Source: Gammaproteobacteria bacterium (GTDB lineage: Bacteria; Pseudomonadota; Gammaproteobacteria; Steroidobacterales; Steroidobacteraceae). From it: a stretch of 32,149 nt of DNA. The stretch spans positions 1 to 32,149 of the forward strand of contig RGWK01000004.1 of assembly GCA_010029775.1 (NCBI GenBank). Direction: 5' to 3'. Made by a program: the position numbers and the translations under genes. Under the pieces are notes generated by a model, which worked only from the letters and a program-made list of their open reading frames with translations, was not told where the DNA came from and did no database searches. Positions 22,765-28,955 of the stretch are shown here, piece by piece. Numbering within the stretch: the first letter of the stretch is position 1; each line of letters starts with the position of its first letter.

Positions 22765-25521
22765 ATGCGGCAATCGCACATCGGCAAGGCTGGACGAACG
22801 TGGAGCGCGGGCATCGCGGCAGCGCTGCTTGTAGTGTCCTGCGGCGGTGGCGGCGGTGGTGGATCGTCGAGCAGCTCGGCTGCGCCACCGACCTCGGGGG
22901 GGTCCACCACGCCGGTGACCGTCTCCCCTATTGAGCAATCGCAGGGCGCGTTGCTGCAGCGGCCGGTGTTCCAGTGCGGGACGTCGGCCGACAACGTCAC
23001 CGCAGACACGGCGGCCAACAGCGTGACCCTGTTCGAGAGTGGTCCCGTTCGGCCTTTGGCGCTGTCTGCTGACGGCCAGCGTCTGTATGTGGCGAACGCC
23101 CCAGCGCACTGCTTGGAAATTTACGCTGTTGAGACGGATGCCCTGCGTCTCGTCAGCACCGTGTCGGTCGGTCTCGAACCAGTGGCCGTGGCCGAGCGTA
23201 ACGCCAACGAGGTCTGGGTGGTCAATCACCTCTCCGACTCGGTGAGCGTGGTGCGTCTCGACGGCACGCCGCGCGTGCTGCGCACGCTGCAGGTCGGCGA
23301 TGAGCCGAGGGATGTGGTGTTTGCCGGAACTAATCGTGACCGCGCGTTCATCACCGCCGCCTTCCGCGGTCAGAATCGGCCGGGTTTCACGTCGTCTTCC
23401 CTGACTACGCCCGCCACCGGACGCGCGGACGTGTGGGTGTTCGATGCCTCGCAACTCGATGAATCGTTGAACGGCAAGCCGGTGACGACGCTGACGCTGC
23501 CGGCTGATGTGCCGCGGGCGCTGGCCGTCAGCAACGATGGCCGCAGCGTGTACGCCGCGGTGTTCATGTCGGGCAATCGCAGTACCGTGCTGCACCGCGA
23601 TGCCTTGAATACCCCAAAGCCAGGACTTTCGACCAGCACGGACGGCGTGCAGGCTCCGGGCACGGGGCTGATCGTTCGCTACGACGGCACGGCCTGGCGC
23701 GACGAGGCCCGCAATGACTGGTCCTCGCGCGTGAAGTTCACGCTGCCCGATGAGGATCTGTTCGTCATCGATGCCGCTGCTGCAACACCCACCATCACGC
23801 AGCGCGTCAGTGGTCTCGGTACGGTGCTCTTCAACATGGCGGTCGCTCCGGATGGGCGTCTCGTGGTGAGCAATACCGAGTCGTTCAACGAGGTGCGATT
23901 TGAGGGTTCCGGGCGGCGCGGCAACAGTACGGTGCGCGGTCGCATCGCCGAGAGTCGCCTGACGTGGGTCACGCCGGGCTCGGCGTCGGTGTCGGCCGTG
24001 CATCTGAACAAGCACGTGAACTTCGCGCTTCCGCAAGGACAGAGCTTGCCCGCTGCAGAGAAGGCGCGCAGTTTGTCGCAGCCGACGGCGCTCGCCTTCA
24101 GTCCGAGCGGCGACACGCTGTACGTGGCCGCCTTTGGTTCAGCGAAGGTGGCGGCGCTGCCGACGGCGAGCCTGACAGCGAGTGGATTCGAGCCGGATGC
24201 GAGTCGCCACATTGCGGTGCCTGCGGGGCCTGCGGGCCTCGCGCTGAATGCGTCGGGTTCACGGCTCTATGTCTATTCACGCATTGCGCACAGCGTCAGC
24301 ATCGTCGATACCACACAGCGCAGCGTGCTCGCGACGCGCAGTCTCTTTTCGCCCGAGAGCACGGCGGTGAAGACCGGTCGGCAATTTCTGTACGACGCGA
24401 ACTTGAGCTCGGCCAACGGCTCGGTGTCCTGCGCGAGTTGCCATGTGTTCGGAGATCTCGATCATCTGGCCTGGGACCTCGGCAATCCCGACGATGCGAT
24501 GCAGCTGAATCCGAACGCCTACGTCGCCAACAGTCCGCGCACGACGCCGCGTTTCCATCCGCTTAAGGGCCCCATGACCACCCAAACCCTGCGCGGCATG
24601 AGCGGGCATGGGCCGCTGCACTGGCGCGGTGATCGCACGGGCAGCAATCGGCAGATCGTTCGTGGCGCTTTGGAGACACTCGAAGAGGCCGCTTTCAAAG
24701 AATTCAATGGAGCCTTCGTCGGTCTGCTCGGGCGCGAGACCGTGCTGACGCCTGCGCAAATGCAGGCGTTCACCGATTTCGCCATGCGCCTCGCGATGCC
24801 ACCGAATCCGATCCGTGCGCTGGACGGCTCGCTGACGGCGGATGAAGCCGCCGGGCGCAACATCTACATGAACGTGCCGACCACACTGCTCGGTAGTTGC
24901 GACAACTGCCATCGGCTGCGCCCCGCGGAGGGCAAGTTCGGCACCGGTGGGCTGATGTCCTTCGAAGGGGGGCGGATCAGCGAGAATTTCAAGGTGCCGC
25001 AACTGCGCAACGTCTACACCAAGGCTGGAATGTTCGGCTTCAGTGCTGACAGCGGTGGCAGCACCGGGGCGCAGATTCGGGGCTTCGGTTTTAGTAACGA
25101 CGGTTCGCTCGACACGCTCGATAATTTCTTCCGCGATCCGGTGTTCTTCTTTCCGGCCCCTGCAGACCAGAGCCGACGGCAGGTGATCGCCTTTGTGCTG
25201 GCGTTCGACAGCGACCTTGCGCCCGTAGTGGGGCAGCAGGTGACCTGGCGCCCGGGCTCGCCCGATGCAGTGGAGTCGCGGCTCGCCTTGCTACGCGGTC
25301 AGGCGACGGCGCCGGGCGGCGCGACCTGCGATCTGGTGGCCCGCGGCAACATCAACGGCGTGTCCTACAGCGCATTGCTGCAGGCCGATGGCACGTGGTC
25401 GATGCGCGGCGGTGGCACGCGCAGTGATGCGGCACTCAAGGAATTGGCCAGTGCGGCGCAGCCGCTGACCTTCACGTGCATGCCGCCCGGCAACGGCCGG
25501 CGCGCAGCACTCGATCTGTAG
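22765..25521 (+). CDS. Beta-propeller lipoprotein with two c-type haem sites
   Basis: The 918-residue protein starts at ATG 22765, behind a lipoprotein signal with lipobox VVSC (Cys26), followed by a Gly then Ser run as linker. Residues about 100-540 are YVTN/YncE-type propeller repeats (PLALSADGQRLYVANAPAH, PVAVAERNANEVWVVNH, PTALAFSPSGDTLYVAAFG, GLALNASGSRLYVYSR). Two haem-attachment motifs follow: CASCH at 556 and CDNCH at 712. Between them is RFHPLKGPMTTQTLRGMSGHGPLHWRGDR in pieces, typical of propeller/cytochrome fusion proteins related to di-haem peroxidases. A short C-terminal domain (CDLVARGNINGVSYSALL) ends the protein. It is probably anchored in the outer membrane and may take part in extracytoplasmic electron transfer. 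The substrate is unknown. Confidence 0.85.
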   Translation: MRQSHIGKAGRTWSAGIAAALLVVSCGGGGGGGSSSSSAAPPTSGGSTTPVTVSPIEQSQGALLQRPVFQCGTSADNVTADTAANSVTLFESGPVRPLALSADGQRLYVANAPAHCLEIYAVETDALRLVSTVSVGLEPVAVAERNANEVWVVNHLSDSVSVVRLDGTPRVLRTLQVGDEPRDVVFAGTNRDRAFITAAFRGQNRPGFTSSSLTTPATGRADVWVFDASQLDESLNGKPVTTLTLPADVPRALAVSNDGRSVYAAVFMSGNRSTVLHRDALNTPKPGLSTSTDGVQAPGTGLIVRYDGTAWRDEARNDWSSRVKFTLPDEDLFVIDAAAATPTITQRVSGLGTVLFNMAVAPDGRLVVSNTESFNEVRFEGSGRRGNSTVRGRIAESRLTWVTPGSASVSAVHLNKHVNFALPQGQSLPAAEKARSLSQPTALAFSPSGDTLYVAAFGSAKVAALPTASLTASGFEPDASRHIAVPAGPAGLALNASGSRLYVYSRIAHSVSIVDTTQRSVLATRSLFSPESTAVKTGRQFLYDANLSSANGSVSCASCHVFGDLDHLAWDLGNPDDAMQLNPNAYVANSPRTTPRFHPLKGPMTTQTLRGMSGHGPLHWRGDRTGSNRQIVRGALETLEEAAFKEFNGAFVGLLGRETVLTPAQMQAFTDFAMRLAMPPNPIRALDGSLTADEAAGRNIYMNVPTTLLGSCDNCHRLRPAEGKFGTGGLMSFEGGRISENFKVPQLRNVYTKAGMFGFSADSGGSTGAQIRGFGFSNDGSLDTLDNFFRDPVFFFPAPADQSRRQVIAFVLAFDSDLAPVVGQQVTWRPGSPDAVESRLALLRGQATAPGGATCDLVARGNINGVSYSALLQADGTWSMRGGGTRSDAALKELASAAQPLTFTCMPPGNGRRAALDL

Positions 25522-25535
25522 ATGCGCCCGCGGCG

Positions 25536-26096
25536 CTACGGCGCTGCGGGTCGTGGGGCCTCGAGCAATTCGATCAAGTACCCGTCCGGGTCTCGGACGT
25601 GAAATACCTTGCCCCGCATTGGTGAGCCATCCGGCGCAGTTTTCTTTGATGTGTACACCTGTGGCGGCTCGATGATCCGTACGCCGGCACGCTGCATCGT
25701 GGCGTGGATGGCATCGGCGTCAGCCACGTCGAACACCAGCACCACATCACCGCGGCCGGTGCGCGCCGGATCGAGGCGGGCTTCGGTCGGCGTCGGCTTG
25801 GAGAATTCCACGAGCCCGATGCGACCGCCTGCGCCGGAGGCGCTTTGCATGATGACGAGGCGCACGGCGGTGGAGGGCGCATTCAGCGGAAATGGGTTGC
25901 TCTCAGGCTTGCGTGGGTTCGCCTGATCCATCTCGACCCGAAAGCCGAGCAGTTCGTAGAACGCCATCGCACGCGGTGCGCTGTCGACGATCAGTGCTGC
26001 GCGCAGCAAGGTCGGCGAATCAGCGGCGGCTGGCCGCAGAGCAGTGGCCAGCAGCAGCGAACCCAACACCCATGAGCGACGAAGTTTAGAGTTCAT
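25536..26096 (-). CDS. Exported single-domain VOC protein
   Basis: The 186-residue protein starts at ATG 26096, where a Sec signal begins (MNSKLRRSWVLGSLLLATAL, then RPAAA). The mature part is one VOC module: LRAALIVDSAPRAMAFYELLGF (strand and first helix), AVRLVIMQSASGAGGRIGL, GDVVLVFDVADADAIHATM, and VFHVRDPDGYLIELLEAP, the DPDG-x-x-IEL strand with a probable metal-ligand glutamate. Such modules dimerise to form the active site. An exported copy is less common than cytoplasmic ones, and with the VOC gene at 3244 it makes two exported VOC proteins in the window. It is convergent with the propeller lipoprotein (14 bp apart) and divergent from the small membrane protein. Confidence 0.85.
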   Translation of the reverse strand: MNSKLRRSWVLGSLLLATALRPAAADSPTLLRAALIVDSAPRAMAFYELLGFRVEMDQANPRKPESNPFPLNAPSTAVRLVIMQSASGAGGRIGLVEFSKPTPTEARLDPARTGRGDVVLVFDVADADAIHATMQRAGVRIIEPPQVYTSKKTAPDGSPMRGKVFHVRDPDGYLIELLEAPRPAAP

Positions 26097-26125
26097 GTCA
26101 TCAGCATAGCGCCGACGGAGGTCGC

Positions 26126-26800
26126 GTGACATACAGCCTGCTGCTTTGGGCGCACGTTCTGGTGATGGGTTACTGGCTCGGCAGCGAACTGGTCATCAAT
26201 GCGCTGACGCATTACATCGCCCGCACCACCAGTTTGTCGGGTACCGAGCGCATGCGGCTGTGGGATTTTCTACTCGACGTCGACCAGCACGTACGCAACG
26301 CCATGATCATGTCGGTGCCGCTCGGCTTCTCGCTCGCCGGCCTCCTTGGGCTCGCCCCGATCGAGGGCTGGACCGTGATCGCGGTGTGGTTTGTATCGGC
26401 GGTTTGGTTCTGGTTCATGTGGCTGGTTCACTGGCGTCGCAACACGGCCGAGGGCCTGACGCTCGCGCGCTGGGACTGGCGCCTGCGCTACGTGCTGATG
26501 GTGCTGTTCTTCGCCAGTGCCGTGTGGTCGCTCGCGACCGGCTGGCCGTTTGCCGCGCCGTGGCTTGCGTGGAAGGTATTGCTGTTCGTCGGCTGCATGG
26601 CCTGCGGCATCGCCGTTCGCTACTACATCCGCGCCGCCTACCGCAGCGCGCTGCCGGCGATCGCGGCCGATCGGGCCACGCCCGCTGACAACGCCGAGTT
26701 CGCCCTGCTGATGCGCCGCGCGACCTGGGCGCTGGTGGTGCTCTGGGTGCTGCTGTTCACGATTGGCGCCTTGGGGGCCCTCAAGCCGCACTTCGGCTAG
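26126..26800 (+). CDS. Polytopic membrane protein of unknown function
   Basis: The 224-residue protein starts at GTG 26126, close behind GGAGG. It has about six hydrophobic segments (roughly 4-24, 60-79, 84-103, 118-137, 142-162, 197-218). The first helix reads LLLWAHVLVMGYWLGSELVI, with a histidine placed as in CopD/DUF2269-like membrane proteins. Other histidines (DVDQHVRNAM, HWRRN) could be cofactor ligands. The charged loops carry Arg clusters (LARWDWRLRYV). I cannot name the family with confidence. It sits 9 bp upstream of the Ig/RCC1 lipoprotein and may share its transcript. The divergent exported VOC gene starts 29 bp away. Confidence 0.65.
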   Translation: MTYSLLLWAHVLVMGYWLGSELVINALTHYIARTTSLSGTERMRLWDFLLDVDQHVRNAMIMSVPLGFSLAGLLGLAPIEGWTVIAVWFVSAVWFWFMWLVHWRRNTAEGLTLARWDWRLRYVLMVLFFASAVWSLATGWPFAAPWLAWKVLLFVGCMACGIAVRYYIRAAYRSALPAIAADRATPADNAEFALLMRRATWALVVLWVLLFTIGALGALKPHFG

Positions 26801-26809
26801 AATCGCCGC

Positions 26810-28789
26810 ATGAACGTGTTTACCGTGTTGCGTCGTGCCCGGCTTGTGCTCGGGTGGTGTGTTTCGGCTGTGCTGCTGTCGGCGTGTCTGTCGAGCGCGG
26901 GGCCGGAGGCACCGACCATCACCGAACAGCCGAAGGACCGCATCACGTTCATCGGTCAGACGGCGAAGTTCGACTTCGGCGGCTCGGGCAAGCCGCCGTT
27001 CACCTTCCAGTGGTTTCGCAATGGAACGGCCATTTCCGGCGCGACGGCGTCGACCTACACCACGCCGGCGCTGACGGCTGCCGACGATGGCGCGAAGTTC
27101 TCCGTGACCATCACGAATGCCGCCGGCACGGTGACGAGTTCTCAGGCCACGCTGACCGTCAAGCCCGGTCCTTCGATCACCACGCAGCCGGTGTCGACCT
27201 CCGTTACGGCGGGTACGGCAGCGAGTTTCACGGTCGTTGGTGCGGGCGAACAGCTGGCGTATCAGTGGTTCCGTGACGAGGTCGCGATCTCGGGCGCCAC
27301 CACGGCGACCTATTCACTGACCTCGCCGACCGCGGCTGATGATGGCGCGGTATTTGTGGTCTACGTGGTTAATCCGGGCGGTTTCGTTGCCTCCAATCCT
27401 GTGACGCTCACGGTCTCTGCGGCACCGGCTATCGTTGTGCAGCCCGTCAGCCAAACCGTCGTGGCAGGGGACTCGCTTACGCTCGCGGTCAGCGCGACGG
27501 GCGGCAACCTCAAGTACCAATGGAAGCGCAACGGCGCCGACATCGAGGGTGCCACATCGAACGTATACCGACTCGCCGCTGCGGCGGCGGGCGATGACAA
27601 CGCCTCGTTCACCGTCGCCGTCAGCAATGGGCTCGGGGCGGTGACGAGCAGCGCGGCCGTGGTGCGTGTGGTGGCAGGCGCCGTGTCGGCCTTGCCGGTC
27701 GCAGCGGCGCAGGTGGCCGTCTCGAAGCCGGGCTCCGCTTCGGGAAGTTTCACGCTCGTGCGCCGCTCCAACGGCACGCTCGCCAGCTGGGGGTACAACA
27801 CAGACGGGCAGCGCGGTGATGGCACGGTGACTTTGCCGAGCGACACCATCGGCACGGTCACGCTGCCCGCCGGACGCACCGCCCGCCAAATCGCGGTCGG
27901 TGGCTCGCACGCACTCGTGCTGCTCGATAACGGCGACGTGTATGCCTGGGGTCTCAACGATGCCGGGCAGCTCGGGCAGGGCGATGTCGCCACCCGCGCC
28001 GTTCCGGTGAAAGTCACCTTGCCGGCCGCCGCCATTGCCATTGCGGCGGGCCGCGTGCACTCGGTTGCCGTGCTAACTGGCGGGGCCGTGTACACCTGGG
28101 GTGCCAACACTTTCGGGCAATTGGGTGATGGCGGCCGCGAAGCGAAGGCCTCGCCGGTGGCCGTCGTGGGGCTCGACGGCGTGGTCGGCGTGGCGGCGGG
28201 GAAGGATCACACGCTGGCTCTGCGCAGCGATGGAACCGTGCGCGCCTGGGGTGCCAATGCCTCCGGCCAGTTGGGCGATGGCACGTTCAAGCCGAGCCGG
28301 GTGCCGGTGATCGCGGCGTTGTCGGGCATCGCTCGTATCCGCGCGGGTGGTGATCAATCCTTCGCGATCTCGACGCGCCGTGCGCTGTATGCCTGGGGCG
28401 AGAATGGCGATGGGCAGCTCGGGCTGGGATCGGCGCTCGATGCCGGAGTCCCTGCAGGCGTGCTGCGCGATGTGGTGGACGCCGCCACGGCCGATCGCAC
28501 CTCGATTGCTTTGGGTGGTGATGGCCTTGCTCGATCGGCGGGCGCCAACGAATCGGGCTCCTTGGGCGATGGCGGCAGCACGGCGCGCAATACCTTTGGT
28601 GCCGTTGCGGTGCTGAGCACGGGTATCTCCATCGACACCGGCGGCCGCTCGTTCTCGGCAGCCATCGCGGCGGATGGCGCGACCTACACCTGGGGTGACA
28701 ACACGAGCAAGCAGCTGGGCAACACGACCCTCTCTGCCGTGGGTACCTCCACACCTACCGCCGTGCCCTCCTTCGACGCGATTCCGTAA
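26810..28789 (+). CDS. Lipoprotein with three Ig-like domains and an RCC1-type seven-bladed propeller
   Basis: The 659-residue protein has a lipoprotein signal with lipobox LSAC (Cys26). Three bacterial Ig-like domains follow at about 35-118, 120-202 and 204-290, each with the pattern ITxQP, V/I-GxTA, F/YQWFRNG, ISGAT and AADDGAxF. The remainder holds seven repeats with RCC1/BNR-type cores: ASWGYNTDGQRGDG, YAWGLNDAGQLGQG, YTWGANTFGQLGDG, RAWGANASGQLGDG, YAWGENGDGQLGLG, a degenerate RSAGANESGSLGDG, and YTWGDNTSKQLGN. Seven repeats match a closed propeller. It is presumably an outer-membrane or surface protein in adhesion or carbohydrate/protein binding, which is inference. It is preceded by the small membrane protein and followed by the TonB receptor's promoter region. 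Confidence 0.85.
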   Translation: MNVFTVLRRARLVLGWCVSAVLLSACLSSAGPEAPTITEQPKDRITFIGQTAKFDFGGSGKPPFTFQWFRNGTAISGATASTYTTPALTAADDGAKFSVTITNAAGTVTSSQATLTVKPGPSITTQPVSTSVTAGTAASFTVVGAGEQLAYQWFRDEVAISGATTATYSLTSPTAADDGAVFVVYVVNPGGFVASNPVTLTVSAAPAIVVQPVSQTVVAGDSLTLAVSATGGNLKYQWKRNGADIEGATSNVYRLAAAAAGDDNASFTVAVSNGLGAVTSSAAVVRVVAGAVSALPVAAAQVAVSKPGSASGSFTLVRRSNGTLASWGYNTDGQRGDGTVTLPSDTIGTVTLPAGRTARQIAVGGSHALVLLDNGDVYAWGLNDAGQLGQGDVATRAVPVKVTLPAAAIAIAAGRVHSVAVLTGGAVYTWGANTFGQLGDGGREAKASPVAVVGLDGVVGVAAGKDHTLALRSDGTVRAWGANASGQLGDGTFKPSRVPVIAALSGIARIRAGGDQSFAISTRRALYAWGENGDGQLGLGSALDAGVPAGVLRDVVDAATADRTSIALGGDGLARSAGANESGSLGDGGSTARNTFGAVAVLSTGISIDTGGRSFSAAIAADGATYTWGDNTSKQLGNTTLSAVGTSTPTAVPSFDAIP

Positions 28790-28827
28790 GCGGTATTGCA
28801 GCGCCGGCGTTGCGAAATTACAACGAA

Positions 28828-28862
28828 ATCGGATTGAGAAATCCGATCTGACATGGTAACAA
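28828..28862 (+). promoter_or_regulatory. Candidate sigma70 promoter with overlapping hairpin, upstream of the TonB receptor
   Basis: TTGAGA (28834-28839) and TAACAA (28857-28862) are spaced by 17 bp, a fair sigma70-type pair. The -35 hexamer lies within a perfect inverted repeat, ATCGGATT-GAGA-AATCCGAT (28828-28847). The repeat could be an operator that blocks the -35 box, or a terminator-like hairpin for the preceding gene (no T tract). It predicts transcription starting near 28870 and a leader of about 85 bases. Confidence 0.45.
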
Positions 28863-28885
28863 TTGCGCCCTTCGGGAGAGGGGTT

Positions 28886-28925
28886 CCGGGCAATAGCCCG
28901 GTTTCCGCTTGTCCGAGCGGTTTTC
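28886..28925 (+). promoter_or_regulatory. Two small hairpins in the TonB receptor leader
   Basis: CCGGGC-AATA-GCCCGG (28886-28901) is followed closely by CCGCT-N6-AGCGG (28905-28920) and then TTTTC. The second hairpin with its short T run looks like a weak terminator, so attenuation of the receptor gene is conceivable. The stems are short and no known riboswitch shape is recognised. The ribosome site AGGGAAGGA follows at about 28937-28946. Confidence 0.3.
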
Positions 28926-28955
28926 AAAGCAAACAACAGGGAAGGATTCAACACC

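Noticed and set aside
22841-22890. Gly/Ser codon run as a possible slippage or contingency repeat
   Set aside because: The codons are mixed and encode an ordinary flexible linker after the lipidated cysteine; no uniform repeat unit likely to vary in number.
22609-24036. 475-codon open frame on the minus strand
   Set aside because: It is antisense to the propeller lipoprotein, which has recognisable repeats, lipobox and haem motifs. The minus translation is Arg/His-rich without domain-like sequence.
26900-27680. Repeated DNA that might be a tandem repeat or mobile element
   Set aside because: The repetition is at protein level (three Ig-like domains); the DNA copies are diverged and in frame.
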